Both the position numbers and the translations under genes were made by a program. Shown here piece after piece: positions 25,391 to 34,804 of a DNA stretch of 64,000 nucleotides; positions within the stretch are counted from its first letter, which is position 1; each line of letters starts with the position of its first letter. Origin of the DNA: Caballeronia sordidicola (GTDB lineage Bacteria; Pseudomonadota; Gammaproteobacteria; Burkholderiales; Burkholderiaceae). Under the pieces are notes generated by a model that saw nothing but the letters and a program-made list of their open reading frames with translations, did no database searches and was not told where the DNA came from. The stretch lies in the NCBI RefSeq assembly GCF_000729995.1, contig NZ_JNFG01000199.1, positions 62,001 to 126,000 of the forward strand. The letters are read 5' to 3'.

Positions 25391-28300
25391 GTGTCAATCC
25401 GTGTCGCGTTGAACCATGTCACGCACTACCGTTATGACCGCCTCGTCGGCCTTTCACCGCAGGTCGTGCGCCTGCGGCCTGCGCCGCATTGCCGTACCCC
25501 GATCGTTTCCTATTCGATGCGGGTCGAGCCAGCCGATCACTTCATCAACTGGCAGCAGGACGCGTTCGCCAACTACCAGGCGCGGCTCGTCTTCCAGGAG
25601 AAAACGCGGGAATTCAAGATCACAGTCGATCTGGTTGCCGAAATGGCGGTGTACAACCCCTTCGACTTCTTCCTCGAGCCCTACGCCGAGAAATTCCCGT
25701 TCGAGTACGAACCGGAACTCGCGGTTGAGTTGGCGCCGTATCTGATCAAGCGCGAGCCCACGCCGTTGCTGGCCAAGTTTGTCGAGAGCATCGACAAGAC
25801 GCCCAAGGTAACGGCCGATTTCCTGGTCGAACTGAACCAGCGGTTGCAGCACGATATTGGCTATGTGATCCGCATGGAACCCGGCGTCCAGACGCCGGAA
25901 GAGACGCTCGACAAAGCGTTGGGATCATGCCGCGACACGGGTTGGCTGCTCGTTGAAACCTTGCGGCAGCTCGGGCTGGCCGCGCGGTTCGTGTCGGGTT
26001 ACCTGATCCAGCTCACCCCCGACCAGAAGTCCCTCGATGGCCCGAGCGGCACCGAAGTCGACTTCACCGACCTGCACGCGTGGTGCGAGGTCTTCCTGCC
26101 TGGCGCGGGCTGGATCGGACTCGACCCGACCTCGGGGCTGCTGGCCGGCGAGGGGCACATCCCCGTCGCCTGCACGCCTGAGCCGGGGAGCGCTGCGCCC
26201 ATCTCCGGCGCGGTCGATGAAAGCGAAGTCGAGTTCGAGCACATCATGCAGGTGCAGCGCGTGCTCGAAACGCCCCGCGTGACGAAGCCGTACACGGAAG
26301 AAGTGTGGACTGCGGTGCAGAAGATGGGCGCGCAAGTCGACCAGCAACTGACCGACATGGACGTGCGCCTGACCATGGGCGGCGAGCCCACGTTCGTCGC
26401 CGTGAGCGATCGCGATGCTGCCGAATGGAATACCGACGCACTGGGTCCGACGAAGCGCGGTTATGCGGTCTCGCTGATGGACAAGTTGCGTGCGCGTTAC
26501 GGCGTGGGCGGTTTCCTGCATCTCGGACAAGGCAAGTGGTATCCGGGAGAGCAGTTGCCGCGCTGGGCCATGTCGCTGTTCTGGCGCGCGGATGGCGAGC
26601 CGATCTGGGAAGACCCCAAACTCTTCGCCGATGAACGCGATCCCGGTCAATACACGGCCGAAGATGCACGGCGGTTTATCGAACATCTCGCCGACAAGGT
26701 CTCGCTGGATCCGTCGTATATCCAGCCCGGTTACGAAGACACGTTCTACTACCTGTGGCGCGAGCGCCGCTTGCCGGTGAACGTGGACCCGTTCGAATCC
26801 GAACTCGACGACGAGATGGAACGCATGCGCTTGCGTCGTGTGTTCGATGCAGGTTTGTCGCAGGTGACGGGTTATGTGCTGCCTATCGCGCGCGAACGTG
26901 ATGTTCCGCTGCAAGCGCCGACATGGGTCAGCGGCCCCTGGTTTTTCCGCGATGGCCGCATGTACCTGATTCCCGGCGACTCGCCGATGGGTTACCGCTT
27001 GCCGCTTGAATCGCTGCCGTGGGTGAGCGAGGGGGACTTTCCTTATCAACATCCGCACGATCCGTTCGGGCCGCCTGCGCCGTTGCGCCAGGCGATGGAA
27101 TTGCGCATGCAATATCGCGGGGAAGCGATCCCCGGCGAGACCTTAGAAGGAAGAGCGGGCGAGGCTGCCGGAGCAGGCACGGGCGCGGGCGTAGCCGCCG
27201 GTACCGGGCGCGCGCCTGCAACCTCAACCCGCGAGCCGTCGCGCGGCGAGTCGGCTTCATGGATCCGGCGTACGGCATTGTGCGTTGAAGCGCGAGATCC
27301 GGCGCGTGCGGCGGGACCGGACGTCGAAGAGAAATCATTCGGAAGCGGCAAGAGCCTGCTGCATGTGTTCATGCCGCCGCTGACCGAACTCGATGACTAC
27401 CTCGACCTGCTCGCGGCCATTGAAGCAACCGCCGCCGATCTGCACATGAAAGTGGTGATAGAAGGCTATCCGCCGCCACGCGATGCCCGTCTCAAGATGC
27501 TGCAAGTCACGCCGGACCCGGGCGTGATCGAGGTGAACATTCACCCGGCGTCGAGCTGGGATCAACTCGTCGATCACACCGAGTTCCTGTATCAATCGGC
27601 GCACGAAAGTTACCTCAGCACCGAGAAGTTCATGACCGACGGGCGTCACACCGGCACGGGCGGCGGCAATCACTTCGTGCTTGGCGGTGCGACGCCTGCC
27701 GACAGTCCGTTCCTGCGACGTCCCGACCTGCTTGCAAGCCTGATCGCGTACTTCATCAACCATCCGTCGATGTCGTACCTGTTCTCGGGATTGTTCCTCG
27801 GGCCGACGAGCCAGGCGCCGCGTGTTGACGAAGCACGCAACGACCAGCTCTACGAACTCGAGATTGCGTTCAAGGAGATCGAGCATCAACTCGAACGCCT
27901 GGGCGGACGCGATAGTGCATTGCTGCCGCCGTGGCTGATCGACCGGACGTTGCGCAATTTGTTGATCGATGTGACCGGCAACACACATCGCGCGGAGTTC
28001 TGCATCGACAAGCTGTATTCACCCGATGGCCCGACCGGCCGCCTCGGCCTGCTCGAACTGCGGGGCTTTGAAATGCCGCCGCATGCGCGCATGAGCCTCG
28101 TCCAGCAGTTGCTGTTGCGCACGCTGGTCGCGCGCTTCTGGGACAAGCCGTACACCACGCGTCTCACGCGCTGGGACACGGAACTGCATGACCGTTTCAT
28201 GCTCAGCACGTTCATCGAAATGGATTTCCACGATGTCATCGCGGACCTCAACGAAGCCGGTTATGCATTCGATGCCGCGTGGTTCGCGCCGCATTTCGAA

Positions 28301-28846
28301 TTCCGTTTCCCGCTTGTCGGAGCGGTCCAGACGAACGGCATCGAACTGACGGTGCGCAGCGCGCTGGAGCCGTGGCACGTGATGGGCGAGCAGGGGTCGC
28401 CGGGCGGGACGGTGCGCTATGTGGATTCGTCGGTGGAACGGCTCGAAGTGCGGGTGCTCGGGCTCAACGACAACCGCCATGTGGTGACGGTCAACGGCGT
28501 GCCACTGCCGTTGCAACCGACCGGCCGGGTGAGCGAACATGTGGCCGGCGTGCGCTTTAGGGCATGGTCCCAGCCGACGGCGCTGCATCCGTCAATCGGT
28601 GTAGATGCGCCGCTTACCTTTGACATAGTTGACACTTGGAGCAACCGTTCCATAGGTGGATGCCGGTATCATGTAGCCCATCCGGGTGGCCGCAACTATG
28701 TGACCTATCCGGTCAACGCATACGAGGCTGAAAGCCGGCGGCGCGCACGTTTTTTCAGGATCGGCCATACACCTGGACGGATGGTCGTGGAGGAACCAAA
28801 GCGCAGCCTGGAATTCCCTTTCACACTCGATTTGCGCCGACGGTAG
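25391..28846 (+). CDS. Transglutaminase-DUF2126 fusion (putative amidoligase)
   Basis: The protein has 1151 residues from GTG 25391, chosen for ggag six bases upstream. Residues 1-290 form a complete transglutaminase-like unit with a full triad: C180 (GSCRDTGW), H229 (DLHAWCEVF) and D245 (GLDPTSG). The rest is the DUF2126 putative amidoligase domain (RLTMGGEPTFVA near 330, GQGKWYPGEQLPRW near 380, NIHPASSWDQL near 720, TGTGGGNHFVLGG near 755). A Gly/Ala-rich, poorly conserved insert at about 585-610 splits this domain. The protein is predicted to make or break amide bonds on an unknown peptide-like substrate. It heads an operon with the ATP-grasp-alpha-E gene (24 bases downstream) and another transglutaminase. 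Confidence 0.92.
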   Translation: MSIRVALNHVTHYRYDRLVGLSPQVVRLRPAPHCRTPIVSYSMRVEPADHFINWQQDAFANYQARLVFQEKTREFKITVDLVAEMAVYNPFDFFLEPYAEKFPFEYEPELAVELAPYLIKREPTPLLAKFVESIDKTPKVTADFLVELNQRLQHDIGYVIRMEPGVQTPEETLDKALGSCRDTGWLLVETLRQLGLAARFVSGYLIQLTPDQKSLDGPSGTEVDFTDLHAWCEVFLPGAGWIGLDPTSGLLAGEGHIPVACTPEPGSAAPISGAVDESEVEFEHIMQVQRVLETPRVTKPYTEEVWTAVQKMGAQVDQQLTDMDVRLTMGGEPTFVAVSDRDAAEWNTDALGPTKRGYAVSLMDKLRARYGVGGFLHLGQGKWYPGEQLPRWAMSLFWRADGEPIWEDPKLFADERDPGQYTAEDARRFIEHLADKVSLDPSYIQPGYEDTFYYLWRERRLPVNVDPFESELDDEMERMRLRRVFDAGLSQVTGYVLPIARERDVPLQAPTWVSGPWFFRDGRMYLIPGDSPMGYRLPLESLPWVSEGDFPYQHPHDPFGPPAPLRQAMELRMQYRGEAIPGETLEGRAGEAAGAGTGAGVAAGTGRAPATSTREPSRGESASWIRRTALCVEARDPARAAGPDVEEKSFGSGKSLLHVFMPPLTELDDYLDLLAAIEATAADLHMKVVIEGYPPPRDARLKMLQVTPDPGVIEVNIHPASSWDQLVDHTEFLYQSAHESYLSTEKFMTDGRHTGTGGGNHFVLGGATPADSPFLRRPDLLASLIAYFINHPSMSYLFSGLFLGPTSQAPRVDEARNDQLYELEIAFKEIEHQLERLGGRDSALLPPWLIDRTLRNLLIDVTGNTHRAEFCIDKLYSPDGPTGRLGLLELRGFEMPPHARMSLVQQLLLRTLVARFWDKPYTTRLTRWDTELHDRFMLSTFIEMDFHDVIADLNEAGYAFDAAWFAPHFEFRFPLVGAVQTNGIELTVRSALEPWHVMGEQGSPGGTVRYVDSSVERLEVRVLGLNDNRHVVTVNGVPLPLQPTGRVSEHVAGVRFRAWSQPTALHPSIGVDAPLTFDIVDTWSNRSIGGCRYHVAHPGGRNYVTYPVNAYEAESRRRARFFRIGHTPGRMVVEEPKRSLEFPFTLDLRRR

Positions 28847-28870
28847 CCTTAACAACTAAAACTGCTCAAT

Positions 28871-31444
28871 TTGGCCTTCCAATCCACGCTTCCGTTTGAA
28901 GCAATCACGAACCGCGCGAGTGTGTCGTCACACCTTCGCGCGGTCCCGGCCCGGGAGGGTCATTGGGACGAACTGCGCGACGCGTCGGGCCAGTTGCGCG
29001 CTTCCTGGCAGCAATTCTTCGATCTCCTCGGCGACGACGGCATAGCCGGCCTCGACCGGGCGACCGCGACCATTGCGCAGCAGGTCCGCGATAACGACAT
29101 CAGCTACAACGTCTACGCGGACAAGGGCGAACCTCGTCCGTGGTCGCTGGACCTGCTGCCGTTTCTTATCGATGAAAACGAGTGGTCGGTGATCGAGCGC
29201 GCGGTGACGCAGCGCGCGAAGTTGCTCAATGCCGTAGTCGCCGATATCTACGGGCCGCAGACACTGCTGCACGACGGCCTGCTGCCGCCCGCGCTGGTGT
29301 TTGGACATCCGGGGTATCTGCGCTCGGTGAAGGGCTTCGTGCCGCCCGGCTCGCAGTATCTGCAGCTTGTGGCAGTGGACTTGACGCGTGCCCCTAACGG
29401 CGCGTGGACCGTGATGGCGCACCGGACGGAAGCGCCTTCCGGACTCGGTTATGCGCTGGAAAACCGGCTGATCGTCTCCGACGTATTCGCCGAGCCGTTC
29501 CGTTCCATGAAGGTCCAGCGGCTCGCCCCGTTCTACTCGCAACTGATCGCAGCACTGGTCCAGGGCGGCCGGGCGCTGATGTCGGGAGAAGGATCGCCGC
29601 ACATCGCGCTGCTCACGCCCGGGCCTTTCAGTGAAACCTTCTTCGAGCATGCGTTCCTTGCTCGCTACCTTGGCGTCACGCTGGTCGAAGGTAAGGACCT
29701 GACCGTGCGCGACGACATGCTGTTCCTGAAGACATTCGCCGGACTGGAACGGGTTCATGTATTGATGCGCCGCCTGGACGATGCATTCTGCGATCCGGTC
29801 GAATTGCGCGCTGATTCGACCATCGGCGTGCCGGGCCTGTTGCAGGTGATGCGGGCCGGCAACGTGATGGTGTCCAACGTGCCGGGCTCGGGTTTTGTCG
29901 AATCGCCGGCGCTGCATGGTTTCCTGCCGGCCATCTCGCGGGCGCTGCTCGACGAGCCGCTGGCACTCGCCAGCGTGCCCACCTGGTGGTGCGGTGAGGA
30001 AGCGGCGCGCGAAGCGGTGCTGGCGCGTCTGGACAAGGCGTTCGTGATTCCCACCTGGCCGGGCTTGGCGCTCAATGGCGGCGGCCCGCGCGGTTTCGGC
30101 GACGGCCTGCAACCGCTAGCCGGCTGGCGCACGCGGATCGACGCCATGCCTGATGCTTTCACGATCCAGAACCTGTTCCCGAGTTCGCACGCGCCGCGTT
30201 ACGAAGACAACACGTTGACAGGACGGCCGTCGGTGCTGCGTGTTTTCGCGATTGCGAATATCGATGGCGGCTGGTCAGTGATGCCGGGCGGATTCACGCG
30301 GCTTGGGGCTGAGCGCCAACCGTCGGTATCGATGCAATACGGCAGCAGCAGCGTCGACACCTGGGTGCTGTCGAGCAAGCCGGGTTCAAGCTTCTCGCTG
30401 CTCCCCACACCGATCAAACCGGCTGACCTTGCGCGCAAGCATCGGACGGTATCGAGCCGGGCAGCCGAAAACCTCTTCTGGGCCGGACGATACGGAGAGC
30501 GCGCCGAGAACAACGTGCGGCTACTGCGCGTGATCCTCTCGTCGATCGACAGCAACGACTCAGAGGGCATGCTGGAGACCATGGTGGACCTCGCGTGGCA
30601 GAGTGGCCTGCTGCCGCCGGGTACGCCTTTGCAGGGACACACCGCGCGCGGGCTCGAACGCCTGCTGGTCGCCAACATTGGCGAGAACGGCGCCGCGGCG
30701 AGCATAGGCCAGAACCTGGCGAGCCAGGTGCGTGCGAGCAGCGAGATCCGCGGACGTCTTTCGACCGATCACTGGCGCACGATCCTGGCCGCGCGAAACG
30801 ATTTCCGCGATGCCATCCAGCACTTCAAGCCGGGACCGGACGTGGAGCGTTATGACCGCGTGAAGCTCACGCGAACGCTTGAAACGCTGTCGGCGCAACT
30901 GCTCGCGATCAGCGGCGCGCAGGGCGACCGCATGACGCGCGACGAAGCGTGGAAGCTGGTGTTTGCGGGACGGCACATCGAACGCGTATGGACGATGACC
31001 ACCTTCCTGCGCGTGGCCGCCGAGCATGGCCAGATGACGACGCCGGCCGGGTTCGATTTGCTGCTGCAATTGTTCGACAGCACGCTCACCTATCGATCGC
31101 TTTATCCGGGACGTTTCGAGGTTCCGGCACTGATCGACTTGCTGGTGGTCGAGCCGACCAACCCGCGCGGCCTGTATGGCGTGTACAAGCGCTTATGCAC
31201 AAAGCTCAACGAGATTTCAATTGCGGCCGGCAATACGAACTACGGCGCATTCAGCGACGCCACGCTGTTGCTCAAGTCGCTGCGAGGACTCGAGCAACTT
31301 TGCACGACTGACGAGGAAGGGAACTATAGCGAGCTCATCCAGGCCTGCGAAGCACTCGGCGATCACGTGAGCGCCGCTGCGCATGAAATCAGCGCGCGTT
31401 ACTTCAGCCACGCGAATACGCAGGCATTGCAGGTGTCGTCGTGA
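28871..31444 (+). CDS. Circularly permuted ATP-grasp and alpha-E domain fusion
   Basis: The protein has 857 residues from TTG 28871; the exact start is uncertain because no strong ribosome-binding site is seen. The first about 530 residues are the type-2 circularly permuted ATP-grasp ligase (VYADKGEPRPWSLDLLPF, HPGYLRSVKGF, VVAVDLTR-like core, LTPGPFSETFFEHAFLARYLGV, DLTVRDDMLFLKT). From about 540 follows the all-helical alpha-E domain (AAENLFWAGRYGERAENNVRLLR, WRTILAARNDFRDA). In many bacteria these are two separate genes; here they are fused. Prediction from comparative genomics is ATP-dependent amide ligation. The stop codon overlaps the next gene's start by four bases. Confidence 0.93.
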   Translation: MAFQSTLPFEAITNRASVSSHLRAVPAREGHWDELRDASGQLRASWQQFFDLLGDDGIAGLDRATATIAQQVRDNDISYNVYADKGEPRPWSLDLLPFLIDENEWSVIERAVTQRAKLLNAVVADIYGPQTLLHDGLLPPALVFGHPGYLRSVKGFVPPGSQYLQLVAVDLTRAPNGAWTVMAHRTEAPSGLGYALENRLIVSDVFAEPFRSMKVQRLAPFYSQLIAALVQGGRALMSGEGSPHIALLTPGPFSETFFEHAFLARYLGVTLVEGKDLTVRDDMLFLKTFAGLERVHVLMRRLDDAFCDPVELRADSTIGVPGLLQVMRAGNVMVSNVPGSGFVESPALHGFLPAISRALLDEPLALASVPTWWCGEEAAREAVLARLDKAFVIPTWPGLALNGGGPRGFGDGLQPLAGWRTRIDAMPDAFTIQNLFPSSHAPRYEDNTLTGRPSVLRVFAIANIDGGWSVMPGGFTRLGAERQPSVSMQYGSSSVDTWVLSSKPGSSFSLLPTPIKPADLARKHRTVSSRAAENLFWAGRYGERAENNVRLLRVILSSIDSNDSEGMLETMVDLAWQSGLLPPGTPLQGHTARGLERLLVANIGENGAAASIGQNLASQVRASSEIRGRLSTDHWRTILAARNDFRDAIQHFKPGPDVERYDRVKLTRTLETLSAQLLAISGAQGDRMTRDEAWKLVFAGRHIERVWTMTTFLRVAAEHGQMTTPAGFDLLLQLFDSTLTYRSLYPGRFEVPALIDLLVVEPTNPRGLYGVYKRLCTKLNEISIAAGNTNYGAFSDATLLLKSLRGLEQLCTTDEEGNYSELIQACEALGDHVSAAAHEISARYFSHANTQALQVSS

Positions 31445-32364
31445 AGATTCCGAAAACCGTGTTGTGGGTGTCGCACCGGACGACCTACCGCTATTCAACC
31501 TATGTGGAAACCGCTCAGCATCTCGCGACCATCCGGCCGCAGAGCTGCGCGTGGCAGCGGGTGATCTCGCACACCGAAAGCATTGAGCCGAAGCCGCCGT
31601 ACATCAACAGTCGCGTCGATACCTTCGGTAACGACGTGCTGTATTTTTCGCTCGAGTCACCGCACCGGTCATTGCAGATGGTCAGCGAAACGACCGTTGA
31701 ACTGACGCCGCGATGGGCCTCGCTCGATCCGGCGACCACCCCGGCGTGGGACGAGGTCGCGAAGGGTATGCGTTTTAGCGCCCACGCCCCGTTTCGCCCG
31801 GAGACGGAGTTTTGCTTTGCGTCGCCCAACGTCAGTCTCGGGCAGGATTTGCGGGACTATGCATTGGAGAGCTTTCCTGCGGGGATGCCGCTGGCGCAGG
31901 GGGCCATCGACCTGATGCACCGGATTCACGCCGACTTCAAGTACAAGCCTTTGGCGACTTCCTACGACACGCCGGCGCATCGCGCGTTTGAAATGCGCCG
32001 GGGCGTCTGCCAGGATTTTGCGCAGGTAATGATCGGATGCATGCGCTCGCTCGGGTTGCCCGCCCGGTATGTGAGCGGATATTTGCGCAATGATCCCGCG
32101 CCGGGGCAGGAGAAGCTGATCGGCGCGGATGCATCGCATGCGTGGGTGTCGGTGTTTTGCCCCGGCAGCGGGTGGATCGATCTTGATCCGACGAACGATG
32201 TGCTCGCCGATCTCGAACATGTGACGCTTGCCACGGGGCGGGACTATAGCGACGTGTCGCTGCTGCGCGGGATGATTCTCGGCGGCGGGTCACATCGGAT
32301 CGATGTGGGGGTGACCGTGCTGGCGATGGATGCCGAGTCTGATATGGGCGCTGGCGCTGATTAA
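31441..32364 (+). CDS. Transglutaminase-like protein with complete triad
   Basis: The protein has 307 residues starting at GTG 31441, four bases inside the preceding gene (GTGA overlap), so translation is coupled. The N-terminal bacterial transglutaminase beta-domain (SHRTTYRYSTYVETAQHLATIRP) is followed by the papain-like core with C190 (RRGVCQDFAQVM), H233 (DASHAWVSVF) and D249 (DLDPTND). The end has the family motif GRDYSDVSLLRGMILGGG. It probably acts as a peptidase or transferase on the product of the amidoligases. It is the last gene of the operon. A hairpin follows 17 bases later. Confidence 0.93.
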   Translation: MKIPKTVLWVSHRTTYRYSTYVETAQHLATIRPQSCAWQRVISHTESIEPKPPYINSRVDTFGNDVLYFSLESPHRSLQMVSETTVELTPRWASLDPATTPAWDEVAKGMRFSAHAPFRPETEFCFASPNVSLGQDLRDYALESFPAGMPLAQGAIDLMHRIHADFKYKPLATSYDTPAHRAFEMRRGVCQDFAQVMIGCMRSLGLPARYVSGYLRNDPAPGQEKLIGADASHAWVSVFCPGSGWIDLDPTNDVLADLEHVTLATGRDYSDVSLLRGMILGGGSHRIDVGVTVLAMDAESDMGAGAD

Positions 32365-32380
32365 GGGGGCGTTGTTCGTA

Positions 32381-32415
32381 CGCGCCGGATGCACTGCGAG
32401 CGGTGCGCCGGCGCG
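32381..32415. terminator. GC-rich hairpin between convergent genes
   Basis: Outer arms cgcgccgg (32381-32388) and ccggcgcg (32408-32415), with inner arms gcac (32391-32394) and gtgc (32403-32406). It lies between the convergent ends of the transglutaminase and GST genes, without a T run. Probably a bidirectional transcript end. Confidence 0.5.
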
Positions 32416-32426
32416 AGCGCTTCTCT

Positions 32427-33044
32427 TCATTCCGGCGGCGTGCTCTCAAAAGCAGGTTGTTGCTCGGCGAAAGCGGAGAACGCTTGCAGGTTCGGATACT
32501 CCGCTGCGATAACAATCTTCGGCACCATCATCTGGGTGAATCTCCAGGCGACGGCAACCGTGACGCCCGCCTGTCCAAGCCGATCCGCGTCGAGCGGCAG
32601 GGCACCCAACAAGGCCACTTCGGCCTCGAGCCCAGCGTACGCCGCCAGCAACTGAACACTGACGCGATCGACCCACGGCTCATGCTGTTTTTCGACAGGA
32701 CGCAAGTTGCGTTCATAGACAATCTGAACCGTCTTGTCACACGCTGCCAACGCGAGGCCGGTGAGCCTGGTTGCGCGCAACCGATCGTCCGCGCGGCCGG
32801 GTGTCGACGTGTCGGTCGACCCGGCAATGGATGTCACATAGTCGAGGATCAGTGTTGAATCCATCACGCATTGACCATCGTAGAGAATCAAGGTTGGTGC
32901 CTTCACGACCGGGTTGAGCTTGCGGAATTCCTCGAAGCCACTGAACACGGAAATCGAACGATGCTCGAAATCAAGCCCAAGCAGCTTGAGACAAATAGCC
33001 ACCCGGCGAACATAGGGCGAGTCCAGCATTCCAATCAGTTGCAT
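32427..33044 (-). CDS. Glutathione S-transferase family protein
   Basis: The protein has 205 residues. The thioredoxin-like N-terminal domain (1-80) has the catalytic-region MLDSPYVRRVAICLKLLGL, the cis-Pro in VKAPTLIL and the glutathione gamma-Glu-binding MDSTLILDYV. A helical C-terminal domain follows (90-200). The likely catalytic Ser is S9. The ribosome-binding site gggaag precedes ATG 33044. It is divergent from a GcvA-like LysR gene (158-base gap), which probably regulates it. A role in electrophile detoxification is inferred from the family. Confidence 0.92.
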   Translation of the reverse strand: MQLIGMLDSPYVRRVAICLKLLGLDFEHRSISVFSGFEEFRKLNPVVKAPTLILYDGQCVMDSTLILDYVTSIAGSTDTSTPGRADDRLRATRLTGLALAACDKTVQIVYERNLRPVEKQHEPWVDRVSVQLLAAYAGLEAEVALLGALPLDADRLGQAGVTVAVAWRFTQMMVPKIVIAAEYPNLQAFSAFAEQQPAFESTPPE

Positions 33045-33202
33045 ACACTTCCCGTTAGAATATCTATCATGTAGCCGTCTTTATGCGCACCGCTGAACGC
33101 GCTTGCACAAGGGCCCCTAAGACAGACGATTCCATCAGGTTATCCATTTAGACGACGTATGAAAAGCGACATAAACAAACGTCTTTCGTAAGAAAATCTT
33201 AC

Positions 33203-34096
33203 ATGAAAAACATCCCGCCTCTAACCGCGCTCCGATGTTTCGAAGCGGCCGCCAGGCTCGGCGGCGTCACGCTCGCTGCGCGCGAACTCCACGTGACGCA
33301 CTCGGCGGTCAGTCAGCAGATCAGGATTCTCGAAGACAGCATGGGCATTGCGCTCTTCGTGCGTGAAGCAAGAGGATTGCGGCTCACGGAAGAGGGACGT
33401 CTCTATGCGCTCGAAATACGTTCGGCGCTTCGCGATATTGCGAACGCGACGCTTCTGGCCCAGGCCCGTCCTCAAGAAAGCGAACTGGTTATTGCAACGC
33501 TGCCGTCGTTTGCGCTGCATTGGCTGCTGCCTCGCTTATCGAGTTTGCGCGAGCATCATCCGTATTACCGGGTGCGCTTGCAGACGAGCCTTGAGATCCA
33601 GGACATGCGGCAGGGTCTTGCCGATGTCAGCATTCGAATGGGCCAAGGACATTGGCCCGGTCTCGCCCAGAAAGAGTTGTTCAGCGATGAACTGCTGGTC
33701 GTCGCGGCGCCTCATTTCAACGGAGGTGGGCTTCCTCGCTCCGCGGAGGAAATCCTGGCGTGCCCGTTGATAAGAAGCACCGATGCCCCCTGGACCGAGT
33801 GGTGCCACGCGGCCAATGTGCGCGAACCCGGCAACGTGAGCGGGCTCTTCGCGAACGATTCGAACATCGTATTGGGCGCAGTGCTGCTGGGGCAGGGGAT
33901 CGCGCTCGAACGGCGCACGCTCGTTGCAGACGCCATTGCTCGCGGCGAGCTCGTTCAGATTACCGATATACACGTGCCATACCCCTATCCGTACTGGCTG
34001 GTCTGGCAGCAACGTGAAGTGTTGAGCGTGAAGCAGGCGCATTTCATGGAATGGATCGACGCTGAGGTGAAGCGTTATCTGGGGCGCGCCGCTTGA
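33203..34096 (+). CDS. LysR-family transcriptional regulator (GcvA-like)
   Basis: The protein has 297 residues. The N-terminus MKNIPPLTALRCFEAAARLGGVTLAARELHVTHSAVSQQIRILE is typical of the GcvA/AmpR branch. The effector domain (90-295) includes LPSFALHWLLPRL and DVSIRMGQGHWPG. It is divergent from the GST gene and is followed by the TRIC-family gene on the same strand 54 bases downstream. GST is the most probable target. Confidence 0.92.
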   Translation: MKNIPPLTALRCFEAAARLGGVTLAARELHVTHSAVSQQIRILEDSMGIALFVREARGLRLTEEGRLYALEIRSALRDIANATLLAQARPQESELVIATLPSFALHWLLPRLSSLREHHPYYRVRLQTSLEIQDMRQGLADVSIRMGQGHWPGLAQKELFSDELLVVAAPHFNGGGLPRSAEEILACPLIRSTDAPWTEWCHAANVREPGNVSGLFANDSNIVLGAVLLGQGIALERRTLVADAIARGELVQITDIHVPYPYPYWLVWQQREVLSVKQAHFMEWIDAEVKRYLGRAA

Positions 34097-34150
34097 TGTT
34101 ATGCCGCGTGCTCCCCGATACTCGAGCACTATCAAACGCAGATCTGAACG

Positions 34151-34774
34151 ATGAAGAAAATAGAAACGACAGTCCTGGTAGCTGACCTCGCGGGCACGGC
34201 CGTGTTTGCCGCCGAGGGCGCGATCACCGCCATGCAAAGCGGACTTGACCTGCTCGGGGTGATGGTCCTGTCGTTTGTCGTGGCGCTGGGCGGCGGCGTG
34301 ATTCGCGATTTGCTGATCGGCGCGACGCCCCCCAATGCCGTGCGCGACTGGCGCTATCCGGCGATCGCGTTCCTCGCGGGCTTGCTGACCTTCATCTTTC
34401 ACAGCGAGGCCCGCACGCTCTCCGCGCCCTTGCTCATGGTGCTGGACGCAGCCGGGCTTGCGCTGTTCGCCGTTGCGGGCGCGCAGAAGGCGCTGAGCTA
34501 CGGCATTGGGCCTTTCATATCGACGCTGATGGGTACGATCACCGGCGTAGGCGGTGGCGTGATACGCGACATCCTGCTGGCCCGCGTGCCGATGGTGCTC
34601 GTCGCCGATATCTATGCGAGCGCCGCGTTCGTGGGAGGGGTCGTGCTGGTCGTTAGCCGCCGGCTGGGTCTTTCGCCGATGGCCGCCGCACTCCTCAGCG
34701 GCGCCGCGTGTTTCATCTTGCGCGTGGCGTCTGTCACGTATGGGTGGCAGTTGCCGAAAGTCGCGCACTGGTGA
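34151..34774 (+). CDS. TRIC-family (UPF0126) inner-membrane cation channel
   Basis: The protein has 207 residues and about seven membrane helices in two glycine-rich repeats. Each repeat has the GGGVIRD signature (near 52-60 and 133-141: GGGVIRDLLIGATPP, GGGVIRDILLARVP). Prokaryotic TRIC homologues form trimeric K+/Na+-permeable channels; the E. coli relative is YadS/YicG. The start is at ATG 34151. It ends 30 bases from the convergent LysR gene. Confidence 0.93.
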   Translation: MKKIETTVLVADLAGTAVFAAEGAITAMQSGLDLLGVMVLSFVVALGGGVIRDLLIGATPPNAVRDWRYPAIAFLAGLLTFIFHSEARTLSAPLLMVLDAAGLALFAVAGAQKALSYGIGPFISTLMGTITGVGGGVIRDILLARVPMVLVADIYASAAFVGGVVLVVSRRLGLSPMAAALLSGAACFILRVASVTYGWQLPKVAHW

Positions 34775-34804
34775 AAAGGAAAGCACCCCCCGGCGGCCTT
34801 AGCT

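Noticed and set aside
25925..27112. Leftward frame of 395 codons inside the transglutaminase-DUF2126 gene
   Set aside because: No protein-like motifs and complete overlap with a well-supported conserved protein.
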